This document shows, piece after piece, positions 11,858 through 22,794 of a stretch of DNA of 64,000 nt. Origin of the DNA: Pictodentalium vernedei (lineage: Eukaryota; Mollusca; Scaphopoda; Dentaliida; Dentaliidae); assembly GCA_031216915.1 (NCBI GenBank), contig CM062294.1:35362936-35426935 (forward strand), read 5' to 3'. Both the position numbers and the translations under genes were made by a program. The notes under the pieces were generated by a model that saw only the letters and a program-made list of their open reading frames with translations, did no database searches and was not told where the DNA came from. Positions within the stretch are counted from its first letter, which is position 1; each line of letters opens with the position of its first letter.

Positions 11858-12209
11858 ATTCGAGTACGCTTTTAACCTCTCGTGGGCCTCATGCAACAAT
11901 CCCCAGTGACCCCAATCAAGGATAAAATGGTACTGGAATGAAAGTAGTGAACTACTGTCTATATATTTAGATATCTACAATGGGCGCGCGCAGGATCGAT
12001 AAAAAATGTTACCAAATATAATTTTTCCGAGTTCTCAGCTTGTGTTGAGTAACTGTGCCATTGAATTAAAATTGCAGGGTACGTTTATTTATAATCAACT
12101 AGGGTGCGATATTAAATGAAAAATCCACCAACAGACCTCAAAGTGAGTTTGTATGTTTTTCTCATGGTTCTCATGCCGCCTTTCCCTCCATTTCCTCTCC
12201 AATTTCAGC

Positions 12210-12426
12210 CCGCGTAATATGTAAATTCAGCAGCTGAAAAAGAATATTATTTTTAAAAGATTTTCAACAAAACCATATCATGTGACCTCTCTTTGGAACG
12301 AGCTCGTCGAACGTGTTCAAATGAGGGGTCACATGATATGGTTTTGTTGAAATTTTTGGAAACATTTTAAACAATGATATTTTAAATAATAAATTTTGAT
12401 ATCGTCTGCGTTGGGTGAAGGGTTAA
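12210..12426. mobile_element. TTAA palindromic MITE, subfamily A, left end decayed
   Basis: Left arm starts at CCGCGTAATATG. The core arms are CATATCATGTGACC and GGGGTCACATGATATG, and the right end is GCGTTGGGTGAAGGGTTAA. The terminal left CCCTTTACC is not present. Confidence 0.8.
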
Positions 12427-12452
12427 AATAATTATTTAGTTCAAATTAGGTG

Positions 12453-12682
12453 TTAACACTTTCCCTAACGAATCTACTACATCTGCCCCGTAATATAAAA
12501 ATTTAGCAGTTGAAAGAAAATATATTTTTCAAACAAATGTTCAACTCGTTTTTTCAAACGAATGTTCAACTCGTTCAAATGAGGAGAGTGGGGTCACATG
12601 ATATGATTTTGATGAAAGTTTTTAAAAAAATAATATTTAAAATAATGAATTTTGATATCGTCTGCGTTGGGTAAAGGGTTAA
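12453..12682. mobile_element. TTAA palindromic MITE, subfamily A, decayed
   Basis: Begins TTAACACTTTCCCTAACG and ends GCGTTGGGTAAAGGGTTAA. The central hairpin is rearranged, with a short internal duplication of AAATGTTCAACTCG-like sequence. It lies 27 bp from the previous MITE. Confidence 0.85.
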
Positions 12683-13085
12683 GGACATATAAGTATCTTG
12701 GAAATATGACAGCACCTCAGGGGATATGGTCTTGATATTGCGTGAACAATTTATTTCTTTATTCTATTTATTTCTGCTTTTTGTTTTGTTTATTATTCAC
12801 TTTGTTTTCACAGCATGTTTTACTTCAATTTGTTTCTGTTATTTCCTGTTTTCAAACTGGAAGCAACAGATTCTGGATTTGGCAAGGCGAACAAAGTAAG
12901 GTCATTGATATGTGGGTGTTTATAGGGGTCGTATGCGTTTGCGTGATTGGTGTGGTACAGTTGTTTGCTGTGGGTTGTCATTGCTAAATGCAGTTCCTCT
13001 TCCTTCTCTCCATCCGATTCACAATTTCTGTGTCCATGCAAGGTTATCTTTCCTTGCTTCAACAATTTAGTACAGTTACTTTAAA

Positions 13086-13445
13086 TTTATTTATTTATTT
13101 ATTGGTGTTTAAGGTCACACGTTTCTGCACAATGGCTAACCATAACCGTGACAGTTTTACGAGTGGAGGAAGCCGGAGTACCCGGAGAGAACCACCGAGC
13201 AACGGCGAGCAACTGCCAGCTCCCCAACATACCAACTCCACACAAGCAGGGTTAACATTGGTTGAAGACAGGTGCACCATCGACGTGAAGTACGCCTTAG
13301 TACACAGCGTCACCGTGCCCCCACATGGGCAATGGGGGTGAAGTGTCTTGCCCAAGGACACAACGCGGTTGCCGCAGGTGGGATTCGAACCGAGGACCTC
13401 TCGGCTTGCAGCCTGCATCTCTACCAACTGAGCCACCGCGCCCCC
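13086..13445 (-). mobile_element. SINE, tRNA head type 1, tail type 1
   Basis: Read on the minus strand, the tRNA-like head has box A TGGCTCAGTTGGTAGAG and box B GGTTCGAATCC. The body carries GTACTAAGGCGTAC, and the tail carries TTAAACACCAATAAATA. Target-site duplications ACAGTTAC(T/C)TTAAA lie at 13072-13085 and 13446-13459. It is full length and transcribed by Pol III in principle; it encodes nothing. Confidence 0.95.
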
Positions 13446-13459
13446 ACAGTTACCTTAAA

Positions 13460-14160
13460 GAATATGGTTGAGTGCTGTGGGTGACATCAGTTTGAGCTAT
13501 ATGCTTGTACTTTATACTTAGTGTAAATAAAACTGCAATTTAATTGATTTTAAAATGAACATTACAAATGTAATTTTGCTGTGTGAATAAAGCAATTGTC
13601 ATTGCATTAGTAATGTGTTGTGGACGACTTCACGTTTGATTTATATGCTTGTACATTATACTTTATGTAATTGAAATTGTGTAATTTAATTTATTTTAAA
13701 ATGAAAATTGCAAATATAATTTTATTGTGTAAATAAAGCAGTTGTCATTATATTAGTAGTTTACAGTTTATCGCAGATATAATATTCTCTACTGCAAAAC
13801 CTGAAGCGATCAGAAGTCGCAAACACGAAAGCGGCTAAAACGTTGAGATTTTTCCCACGCGTCACACCGTCAATTGACTTCTCGTACCAGGTAAATCTTC
13901 AATCGAACGCGATGTTGTTTTCCATTTCCATTATAATTTATGACAATGTAAATCCTGCCTGAAGGCCACATGACGTATTTAATGTGTTGAGGATCAATCA
14001 CAACTTTTTAGTTTTCAAAGAAAAACATATTTCAATTTATTGTGAGTGTTTTTCGTCTTCAAACTCCATTGTTCCACATCCATTAAACCCTTGTATTTAA
14101 CGGAATCGATGCTATGACGTTTCTGTATTCAATTGGTGATGTACAAGACGGAACCTTTTT
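13460..14160. other. No gene seen
   Basis: AT-rich sequence with a diverged direct repeat (for example TATGCTTGTACTTTATACTT near 13500 and a similar run near 13650; TGTGTGAATAAAGCA and TGTGTAAATAAAGCA). No coding feature supported. Confidence 0.5.
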
Positions 14161-14170
14161 CAAAACCGTT

Positions 14171-14550
14171 TTTTTTTTTTTTTTTTTTTTTTAATTGGGT
14201 TTAACGACACATTAACAGCCAGGGTCATATCATGTCGGTGACAGTTTTAGGGGTGGAGGAAGCCGGAGTACCCGGAGAGAACCACCGAGCAACGACGAGC
14301 AGCTGTCAGCTCCCCAACATCGTAACTCTGAACTCTGCACCGCGGCACAGGCAGGGTTAGATTGGTTGAAGACATGCGCACCATCGACGTGCAGTACGCC
14401 TTAGTACACAGCGTCATCGTGCCCCCATGTAGGCAAGCGGGGTGAAGTGTCTTGCCCAAGGACACAACGCGGTTGCCGCAGGTGGGATTCGAACCGAGGA
14501 CCTCTCGGCTTGCAGCCTGCACCTCTACCTACTGAGCCACCACGCCCCCT
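14171..14550 (-). mobile_element. SINE, tRNA head type 1, tail type 2
   Basis: Same head as the 13.1-kb copy (CTCGGTTCGAATCCCACC on the minus strand) but the other tail: GTCGTTAAACCC followed by an A run on the minus strand. Target-site duplications CAAAACCGTT at 14161-14170 and 14551-14560. The long T run on the plus strand is its A tail. Confidence 0.93.
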
Positions 14551-14685
14551 CAAAACCGTTCATACCAGTTCCTTCCCCGTTGAGTCATTAGTTACTCTTC
14601 GAATAGTTTCCAAATTTCGTTCTATAATTATCGATCGTCTGTCGCGTAGTGTGAAAATAAAAACGTCCAAAGCAAAATAAATTCG

Positions 14686-14937
14686 TTCACCCTTTACCTA
14701 ACATGAAAAGCAGACGACACTTGCATAAAAAAATCTTGAATAACTATTTTTTTCACTTTTTGTCTCAAAACCATAGGTTGTGACCCCTTATTGGAACGAG
14801 CTTGACAAGCTCGTTCCAACGAGGGGTCATAACCTATGTCTTTGAGACAAAAAAATGAAAATATAATGAAAATTAATAGGCGATTTTTTTAGAATAGAAC
14901 TGGCAGGTTTGGGCCGTTATGCTGGGTAAAGGGTTAA
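14686..14937. mobile_element. TTAA palindromic MITE, subfamily B
   Basis: Left end CCCTTTACCTAACATG after TTCA (a mutated TTAA); right end GGGTAAAGGGTTAA. Core arms CATAGGTTGTGACCCC and AGGGGTCATAACCTATG surround GAACGAGCTTGACAAGCTCG. Confidence 0.9.
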
Positions 14938-15410
14938 CCAAAAGTGACATAATATGAAAAAACAATCATTTCAAACCACAACATTAACCCAGTCCCCTAG
15001 CTGTCTCGTCTGCGGATCCACATATATCTAAATTGGTCAACTTTATTTCGGTAAATCTTCGGACATCTTGACATGGTTCGAACTTCTCTTTAAAAAGTTT
15101 CTCTCAGCCCAAATTTGTACTTCTATTTTTACTATCAGTAATAGCCACCAAATGATTAGGCGTGAATGGACACCAGTCTGGGAGGAACAGCGATACGAAT
15201 TTCAACAAATACCGTCTAAAAGAAAAGATAACGAATGTAATTTTGACTGTTCCCCAAACAAGGTTGTTTTGATTTTTCACCGACCCATTTGATCAGTATA
15301 GCTTCAAGCAAAACAAACGTACACTTCACCTTTGGGTTTAAACATCGGAATTAAATTTTTTTTATTTAATTGAATTTTAACGCAAGGGATGTGTAATAAA
15401 CAGAGAACCT
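14938..15410. other. No gene recognised
   Basis: A 74-codon plus-strand frame at 15068-15292 shows no domain and no repeat. I do not recognise it and treat it as unsupported. Confidence 0.4.
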
Positions 15411-15553
15411 TATGTGTGTTTGAATCGGTGGGTGTTTTACATAACTGGTTGGAATGGCGTAGTCATATTTCGCTCGAGCCTACGACTCTCGCGAAATATG
15501 ACCTCGCCATTCCAACGATTTATTTGAAACACCCACGGATTCAAACATATAAC
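15411..15553. repeat. Palindromic foldback
   Basis: Imperfect inverted repeat: outer arms TTTGAATCGGTGGGTGTTTT and AAACACCCACGGATTCAAA; inner TTGGAATGGCG and CGCCATTCCAA. The centre lies near GCTCGAGCC. Distinct from the other palindrome families in the window. Confidence 0.8.
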
Positions 15554-15589
15554 AAATTCTTCCTAGTTATTATTCGTTTATTATACCCC

Positions 15590-15870
15590 GAAATTTACGG
15601 GGAATATAGAAATGGGGTCCGTCCGTCCGTCCGTCCGTCCGTCCGTCAGAACGGGCCACCGCAGATGGCCTTGCGAGGTGACCGTCCGTGTACAGTTGTT
15701 ACTTGCGAGGTGGGGGATAAAACCGTTAGAATACCAACCACTTCTGAGGTTTTTTTCAACTTGTGAGGTGCGAAAAACGCACTTGTGAGTTGCGCAATTT
15801 TCCCCATACCTAACACTGAAATCACCTCACAAGTACATCTGCGGTAGAACGTCCGCCCGTCCTTTCATCC
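15590..15870. repeat. GTCC-rich repeat remnant
   Basis: A TATACCCCGAAATTTACGGG lead is followed by (GTCC)n at 15617-15647 and further CCGTCCGTCCG near 15860-15885. Diverged internal repeats of CTTGCGAGGTG / CTTGTGAGGTG are present. This kind of sequence is common in molluscan repeats. Confidence 0.6.
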
Positions 15871-16096
15871 GTCCGTCCGTAACAACTTTGGACCTTCATA
15901 TCTGAGTCTGTGGATATTGGCTTTAAATGGTGTTTGGTTTGTTGGGAGACCACCATGGGGAAAGGGATATTCACAAGTAACAAATTTTGTTCCCCTTTTT
16001 CTAGAGTTATGGGCTCTTTTCCGTTTTTTTTTCTACTTAAAAACCCTTCAACTTAGAAACCATTGGCGGGAGATACTGGTGGCGTTGCACATTGTT

Positions 16097-16235
16097 TATT
16101 TTGGCTTAACGCCACTTTCGATCGCCAGGGTCACCTCGTGCCTGAGAGCTTTACGAGTGAAGGAAGTCGGAGTATCCGGAGAGAACAAACGAGCAGCGTC
16201 GAGCAATTTTCAGACTCCCCACATAAGCAGGAATA
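16097..16235 (-). mobile_element. SINE fragment, tail type 2
   Basis: Plus strand reads GGCTTAACGCCACTTTCG, then GAAGTCGGAGTATCCGGAG, then CAGACTCCCCACATAAGCAG: the tail and part of the body of the SINE family, with the head missing. Confidence 0.75.
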
Positions 16236-16361
16236 GCATAGAGTGAATATCCTATGGTTACTACTACCATTACTAACACCACTACAGTAGTTATTTCTAC
16301 TTCAGCTTCTGCTACTATTGGTACATACTACAACTACTTCTATTATTACAATAGCTACGGT

Positions 16362-16726
16362 AGCGTGGTGGCTCAGTGGTTAGGGCTTTGGACTTCAAAC
16401 CGAAATGTCCACAGTTGGATCCCGATCAGTGATAACTGCGTTGTGTGCTTGTGCACGGCACTCACGGCACGGCACTCAATCTCGGTTGGCCACATGGTGC
16501 TATGTACTAAGCTGTACCGTATGTTGATAATGGACTTCAAGTTCCAATACTAACCCTTCTAACCCTTCTTGTGTGGAATTGGGGAGTCTGACAGTTACTC
16601 TCCGCTGCTCTATGGTTCTCTCCGGGAACTATGGCTTTCCTCACCCGTAAATCTGTCCGACACGAGATGTCCCTGGCTGTCGAATGTGTCGTTACACCCA
16701 AATTAATAAAATAATAAATAATAACC
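16362..16726 (+). mobile_element. SINE, head type 2, tail type 2
   Basis: Starts GCGTGGTGGCTCAGTGG (box A) with box B-like AGTTGGATCCC. The body ATGTACTAAGCTGTACC is diverged, and the tail is GTCGAATGTGTCGTTACACC plus (AATA)n. Possible 7-bp duplication ATAGCTA on both sides. Confidence 0.85.
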
Positions 16727-16784
16727 ATAGCTATAAATACAGTATTCACTACATCAATGACTACTAGAACTAATCGACATTTGT

Positions 16785-16805
16785 CACAACTACTACTACT
16801 ATTAT

Positions 16806-16858
<53 letters not shown>

Positions 16859-16884
16859 TCAACATTTTTCACTACTACTACTAC

Positions 16885-16916
<32 letters not shown>

Positions 16917-16925
16917 TTCTACTAC

Positions 16926-17004
<79 letters not shown>

Positions 17005-17054
17005 TCAACATTTTTCACCACCACTACTACTACTACTAGTAGTAAATAAATAAG

Positions 17055-17089
<35 letters not shown>

Positions 17090-17106
17090 ATACCAGACTA
17101 CTACTA

Positions 17107-17157
<51 letters not shown>

Positions 17158-17170
17158 GTAGTACTACTAC
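16785..17170. repeat. (CTA)n microsatellite with (AAAT)n insert
   Basis: Long ACTACT trinucleotide runs, interrupted at 17040-17096 by (AAAT)n. Poly-Ser, poly-Leu and poly-Val frames here are artefacts. Confidence 0.97.
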
Positions 17171-17419
17171 TATCAGACTAATATTACTTCTACAGCTGCA
17201 GCTGTTTTGTCCCACTTTTAGCACCTGTGGCCACATCATGACAGCACAAGCATGAAAATCAAGTTTAGCCAGCATTTTTTCGATGCCCTCTACAGAACAC
17301 CCTAACAAAACCGATGGCAATTTTTTTTATCATTCAATTCTACTGGTTCTTAGGATGCTTCATATCAAATAACAGCTCTCTGTTTCGTGTGGTTTGGGAA
17401 ATATAGGTGTTTGAAAATA
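17171..17419. other. No gene seen
   Basis: Unique-looking sequence between a microsatellite and a dispersed repeat; nothing supportable. Confidence 0.4.
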
Positions 17420-17901
17420 TTTCTATTTTTAGCTCCAGTGGTTCCCATGGGGATGCAGGAATGGGGGGGGGGGGGGTGCACGAGTCAAGTACTTATGACC
17501 CAATAATACCACATACCAAATTGGGTTCAAATCGGAACATCGGTTCAGAAAATGAAAATTTTGGGCGGGGCCATAAATCTTACCACTCCCATTAGAAAGC
17601 CAAATATTGCTTCACGAACTTCGTTTGAACAAACTTGATTCTACATCTCCAAACGAAGCTCCATAACAAATATCAAGTCATTATACGCACTGGTTCATGA
17701 GAAGATTTTAAAAATATTTTGGAGCATTCCCACCCCCTCCCCCCATGGGGATGGTCATGTTAAGTTGAAAAAAATGCAATGCCCTCTTTCACTTGAATTG
17801 ACCCAGTGGTTTTGGAGGAGAAGACCAAAACATGTTGTTGACGGACGACGGACGGAGAGCGATGAGATTAGCTCAGCTTGACTTTGTCAAGGTGATCTAA
17901 A
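17420..17901 (+). repeat. Dispersed repeat with hairpin terminus
   Basis: A molluscan-style repeat (TGGTTCCCATGGGGATG, a G homopolymer near 17465, GACCCAGTGGTTTTGGAGG, GACGGACGACGGACGG) ends in a hairpin at 17869-17901: TAGCTCAGCTTGACTTTGTC then AAGGTGATCTAA. The same terminal hairpin theme closes the arrays at 28.1 and 62.9 kb. Confidence 0.65.
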
Positions 17902-17980
17902 AAAGATATTGTTCGCTTCGATTTTTGCAGAAAAGGCGTGTATTTTATGAAAATAAAAGCATGGGCGTGCAATAAATAAA

Positions 17981-18128
17981 GGATATGGAATGAGTGTTTT
18001 TCTCATATAATATTTATGAAACGAGTCTAAGAATCTTCTGTTTGGGCGAGCCTCTGGCGAGCCCAAACGGAAAATTCGGACGAGTTTAATAAATATTATA
18101 TGAGGAAAACACTCATTTCATATTCTAT
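17981..18128. repeat. Palindromic foldback
   Basis: Outer arms GGATATGGAATGAGTGTTTT and AAAACACTCATTTCATATTC; inner CATATAATATTTAT(G/T) and complement; centre GGGCGAGCCTCTGGCGAGCCC. Confidence 0.85.
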
Positions 18129-18176
18129 GTATCATATGACACACACACGCACAAATTAGCCACTTAGTATGACTTT

Positions 18177-18428
18177 TTAACCCATCACCTAACTTGAGTT
18201 GCAGACGGCACTTGGAAAAAACATCCTCGTATAACTAAAAATTTTCATTTTTTGCTTCCAACACATAGGTTATGACCCCCTCATTGGAACGACCGCGACA
18301 CACTAGTTCCAATGAGGGGTCATAACCTATGTTTTGGAAGGAAAAAGTGAAAATATAACAAAAAATGAATGGCGTTTTTCTTGTATTGTGCGAGACGTGT
18401 TTTTGCCGTTACGTTAGGTAAAAGATTA
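18177..18428. mobile_element. TTAA palindromic MITE, subfamily B
   Basis: Left TTAACCCATCACCTAACTTG, right GTTAGGTAAAAGATTAT. Arms CATAGGTTATGACCCC and complement are intact, but the very centre has diverged to GACCGCGACACACTAG. Both terminal tetranucleotides are partly mutated. Confidence 0.85.
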
Positions 18429-18738
18429 TTACAATATAACCCACCCTAAATAGGACAGATAACGTAAATTCTCCCTACTCAAATTATGCAAATGTGACCC
18501 AGTTGTATTTTGTTTAGCCAATCAAATTGTCCAGTTTTGAACTTGACCAATGAAAGCTCCCAACTCTAATTATGCAAATTATGAAAATGTGGCCCAGTTG
18601 TATTTTGTTCACCTAATCACTTTGTCTAGTTTTGAAATTGACCAATGAAATTGACGGAAGGCTTTATTTGTCAATGATTAATATGAGAACGAAATATCAA
18701 ATGTCTTAAAGTGAACAAAACGGACGAGTCGTATGATA

Positions 18739-18741
18739 AAT

Positions 18742-18812
<71 letters not shown>
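18739..18812. repeat. (TTTA)n microsatellite
   Basis: Uninterrupted TTTA repeats of about 74 bases. A short frame with poly Ile-Tyr-Leu-Phe is an artefact. Confidence 0.97.
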
Positions 18813-19183
18813 GCAGCAAATCTACATAGGGAATGGGTAGGTAGGCCAAGCCACTGTCAAGCAAACCTACTGCGACCCCACAGTACGACATGTCCTGCTC
18901 CAGGCAATCTACAATGCGCGGAACCAAACTACCCTGCCCAAACTCGTGACCCTAAATAAACTCAATTTAATCTAAATATGGTCGAAACCAGCGAAGGGCA
19001 TAACAGAAACACCCTCGGGTGTGGTTTAGTGTCTAAACCGGTTACCCTCCCGCTACAAACTCAATATCACCCTATGAAGGTGATCTAACAGGCTGATCAG
19101 CAGCTTAACTGTGATCATAATTAAAACATAATGTGCTACTTTTATCTCTTATTCTAATGAAAACTAATTCTGCCTTCTTCTTT

Positions 19184-19763
19184 TAAGCAGGTAAACCGAA
19201 GATGCTTTTTGACCAGCACCCCAATAACCGCTACGGACAGTCTAACCGTTACAGAAACGATAACCCCCATGGTTCCTGTACATCCTCCGCTCCATCCCTA
19301 AAAGTGGTCGACCACTTTAGGGGAGGCGAGCGTTGGTCCTGCGTCCCGCCTCTGCCCCTTTTTGTAAGCGCATTGCGCATCTTATTGTCCCAACCCAATA
19401 GGAGTACAAATGCAGGCCTGCCCCGAACCAGGGAAGTTTGGGTCTTCTTCGTCTTGGTGGTCCCCGAAAGGGGTCGTTGTTGTTTTCCTTCAAAGAGTCC
19501 AACCAAACAGAGGCAGCCTGAGGCAGATTATACTTGCCAGTGATGGCCATCACTCAAAATCATCCTCGAAGTGGCAGACTATACTTGCCCGAAAATCCAG
19601 ATCAACTGCACCCTCGGGGAGAGGTAGTACCTTTGTGAGAGGACCCAACCTCTCACACTGGTCCTCACCCGAGGGTTCAACCGACATCAGCCAAGAGACC
19701 ATCACGACGCAACTGGTGACACCTGCCGAGTACCTGAAGCCGTTCCTCCTTCGACACGCCTAG
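19184..19763 (+). other. GC-rich open stretch, unrecognised
   Basis: This region is markedly more GC-rich than its surroundings. It follows a pyrimidine tract ending TTTTAAGCAG (possible splice acceptor) and carries overlapping plus-strand frames of 113 codons (19202-19543) and 117 codons (19410-19763). Their products (for example NNRYGQSNRYRNDNPHGSC) show low-complexity polar stretches and no domain I recognise. It could be a host exon, a retroelement gag-like remnant, or chance. The SINE fragment begins about 250 bases downstream. Confidence 0.3.
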
Positions 19764-20007
19764 ACATATGAGAACTAATCATCTACAGTCACTGAGGGTC
19801 GAAAGGGGCTTGTCCCCCATACTGTCCCTGCGCGCCTTCGGCGCGCGAACCCATTCCTTTCGTTTTTTTGCTCTTTTATTGGTGTTTGCGATCACATCAG
19901 CCTTCATGACTGCATCATTAACGCTACACAAGTGTGAGGTACAGCCAATCGTTTATATATGTGTTATTCACGTCAGAGGATGTACACCCCCGAGGATGGT
20001 GACGCTG

Positions 20008-20262
20008 CCCCATTGCCCATGTGGGGAGCACGATGACGCCGTGTACTAAGGCGTACTGCACGTCGATGGTACGCATGTCTTCAACCAATCTAACCCTGCC
20101 TGTGCTGCAGTGCGGAGTTATGATGTTGGGGAGCTGGCAGCTGCTCGTCGTTGCTCGGTGGTTCTCTCTGGGTACTCCGGCTTCCTCCACCAGCAAAACT
20201 GTCACGGTCATGATTAGCCATTGTGCATAAATATGTGACCTTAAACATCAATAAATAAATAA
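20008..20262 (+). mobile_element. SINE, 5'-truncated, tail type 1
   Basis: Lacks the head, starts in the body (CCCATTGCCCATGTGGGG) and ends CATCAATAAATAAATAA. A 12-bp duplication ATGGTGACGCTG at 19996-20007 and 20263-20274 shows that truncation occurred at insertion, as in target-primed reverse transcription. Confidence 0.92.
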
Positions 20263-20616
20263 ATGGTGACGCTGTCTATTCTACTAGTAAAAAAGAACTT
20301 GATTACCACCATAAACAAGCACTGCTCCACTTCTCGGAATTATCAGAGAAACTACTACTACTGCAATTGTAGAAGTTCATGTTGTTGTTGTTGTATACGT
20401 TATGGAAGTAGTTATTGTGAAAGTAGCAGAGAGAATAGCGATGGTCCTGGCGATGAAGGCGTTCGAAAATTGATGATGCAATATTTAGCAACACTTTGGA
20501 TTAAATACGTACGATGCACGTAAGTATCTCCATCAAGGTGACAGAACATGCAAGGTTAAACGAGTTATCTGACCCAGTTGTCCTGGTGTTTTGATTCGTA
20601 TTCACGAATGCTTTGA

Positions 20617-20866
20617 AAATGGCCGCACATGCTCCTGTCCGCTCCACCATCCCCAATTAAACCCCACTTTCATCAATAGTTACATCTAGAAAGATCATTT
20701 GAAATGTATGTGTGAGTACAACACAGGTATGGAATGGTGAAAATGGCCGCACATGCCCCTGTCCGCTCCACCATCTCCAATTAAACCTCACTTTCATCGA
20801 AAGTTACATCTACATAGAAAGATCATTTGAAATGTATGTATGAGTACAACACAGACATGGAATGGT
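20617..20866 (+). repeat. Tandem duplication, about 125-bp unit
   Basis: Two direct copies each start GAAAATGGCCGCACATGC and contain GATCATTTGAAATGTATGT and GAGTACAACACAG. A few indels separate them. Confidence 0.85.
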
Positions 20867-20923
20867 GTGCAAGAGGATGACGCTTGACGGTGCAGATCTA
20901 TTACTCGTTTATCCACCATACAA

Positions 20924-21295
20924 GGAGCGCCGTGGCTCAATGGTAGACTGTTGGACTTCTGTGCTAGAGGTCCAGAGTTCGATCCCCGTCCAGGACGACC
21001 CGCATTGTGTCCCTGGGCAAAGCACTTTATCCCGGTTGCCTACATGGTGGCACGATGACGCCATGTAGTAAGGCGTACTGCACGTCGATGGTGCACATAT
21101 CTTCAACCACTGTAAGCCTGCTTGAGCGGTGCTTGAACAGAGTTAGAATGTTAAGGAGCTGACAATTGCTCGTCGATGCTCGGTGGTTCTCTCTGGGTAC
21201 TCCGGCTTCCTCCACCCGTAAAACTCTCCCGGTCACGATTAGCCATTGTGCATAAGTATGTGATCTTAAACACCAATAAATATATAAATAAATAA
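20924..21295 (+). mobile_element. SINE, head type 3, tail type 1
   Basis: Head with box A GTGGCTCAATGGTAGAC and box B GAGTTCGATCCCC, different from types 1 and 2. Standard body GTAAGGCGTACTGCACGTCG and tail CTTAAACACCAATAAATA. Target-site duplications ATCCACCATACAA at 20911-20923 and 21296-21308. Confidence 0.95.
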
Positions 21296-21358
21296 ATCCA
21301 CCATACAAAAAGCAGCGACGGGCGAATGTCCACTGCTACGCGATATCTTAATTTCAAT

Positions 21359-21520
21359 GTCTGCAGCCGGGACGTGGCGACCGTTACTTATTCCCAGTTC
21401 CTTAATCGACATTCGTTATCAACCGATAAACTAGGTTGATTACGAATGTCGAATAAGAAACTTGGAAAAAGTAACTGTTGTCACGTCTATGTCTGTAGCG
21501 TGGACGACATTCCGTCTAAA
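21359..21520. repeat. Palindromic foldback
   Basis: Imperfect inverted repeat centred near 21431: AATCGACATTCGTTATCAAC and its partner GTTGATTACGAATGTCG; outer arms CGACCGTTACTTATTCCCAG and AAAAAGTAACTGTTG. Both ends carry a GTCTGCAG / CTGTAGCG-like motif. Confidence 0.7.
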
Positions 21521-21672
21521 TGCATTTTAGTGGAGCTGAAAATAAAAGAACGGTGTTTACAACCTCCAGTTACAAAAATGGTACGCACTTTCAAACAAGG
21601 GTTCTCACAAAATAATTTCTCTTTGTCCCACGATGCCCCCAGGAAACCCCTTCTGACCAAGCCAGAAAATTA

Positions 21673-21895
21673 GTAGACTGACATTTGAAAAATGAGGTCC
21701 CCAGAGGGTGAATTTAGTGATGCTACCCTGCACGGCAGGGTAGCATCACTAAATTTACCCCTCTGTGAACCTCAATCTGAATCAGGGTTTCAAAACTAAA
21801 CAGAGAGAGGTACCCTTAGGATAAATTGGCCCTCTGTATGGGATAGCATCATCATATTCACCTTCTGGGGACCTCATTCTGCAAATGTCAGACTG
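21673..21895. mobile_element. Foldback element with nested hairpin
   Basis: Terminal arms GACTGACATTTGAAAAATGA and TCATTCTGCAAATGTCAGAC extend into GGTCCCCAGAGGGTGAA and its complement. A second perfect hairpin lies inside (about 21708-21760, TAGTGATGCTACCCTGC with complement), followed by a diverged internal copy. Non-coding. Confidence 0.75.
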
Positions 21896-22264
21896 CTTAT
21901 TTTCAGGCCTGCTTCTGACAATACTGATGTATGTTGAAGTTTTTCTTTGCGTGAAATGCTTTGTCAATTTATCATCACATTTGCGTATATTTTGGCATAT
22001 TATTGGTTATAACGGTGTGGGACGAAGGACCCGAGGACACTCCTCGGATTGTGTTTCTATCTTTGTAGGCGACCACTTCCTGTTACAGACTACCCATAAA
22101 CTCTCTGAGAAAAATACAAACACGCAACACTAAATTCGATTTCACGGTGAAAGTGGCTGATAAACTGGGGAGGTTTTTGTTCGAGGGACAGTTATAGTTG
22201 GGACAATTTGACACATTTGACTTGCGTAAAATTCAGTAAAATTTGTATCTGTAAACGATAGGTA

Positions 22265-22622
22265 GGTGCGCGGTGGCTCAGTGGGTAGAGGTGCAGGCTG
22301 CAAGCCGAGAGGTCCTCGGTTCGAATCCCACCTGCGGCAACCGCGTTGTGTCCTTGGGCAAGATACTTTACCCCCATTGCCCATCTGGGGGCACGGCGAC
22401 GTCGTGGACTAAGGCGTACTGTACGTCGATGGCGCACTTGTCTTCAACCAATGCTAACCCTGCTTCTGTGGAGTTGGTATGTTTGGGAGCTGACAGTTGC
22501 TCGAGCGTTGCTCGATGGTTCTCTCCGGGTACTCCGGCTTTCTCCAACCGTAAAACTGTCATGGTCATGATTAGCCATTGTGCAGAAATATGTGACCTTA
22601 AACCCCAATAAATAAATAATAA
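22265..22622 (+). mobile_element. SINE, tRNA head type 1, tail type 1
   Basis: Full-length copy: GCGCGGTGGCTCAGTGGG (box A), GGTTCGAATCC (box B), GACTAAGGCGTACTGTACG (body), CTTAAACCCCAATAAATA (tail). Target-site duplications GTAAACGATAGGTA at 22251-22264 and 22623-22636. Confidence 0.96.
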
Positions 22623-22794
22623 GTAAACGATAGGTATACAAATGTATGCAATGTATACCCCACCCATGTTATCGTAATTGACAGTGGTCGAAATTCGAAC
22701 TAAATTCCGTTTAATACCAAAATGTTATGGAGAAAAATTTGATCCCAATTCGCAAAATGACACATCGATACAATTTTCTGTTGTTTCTTAACCA

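Noticed and set aside
11291-11899. 202-codon minus-strand frame
   Set aside because: It spans a palindrome, a mobile element and a direct repeat, with no domain; an open frame by chance.
12742-13065. Hydrophobic 81-codon frames on both strands
   Set aside because: No signal, domain or conservation clue; they overlap each other and border a SINE.
13086-13445. tRNA genes at several sites (box A plus box B)
   Set aside because: Each belongs to a SINE with common body, A-rich tail and target duplications; no cloverleaf with a proper acceptor stem stands alone.
16785-17320. Long frames encoding poly-Ser, poly-Leu, poly-Val and poly-Tyr
   Set aside because: They are translations of the (CTA)n and (AAAT)n microsatellites.
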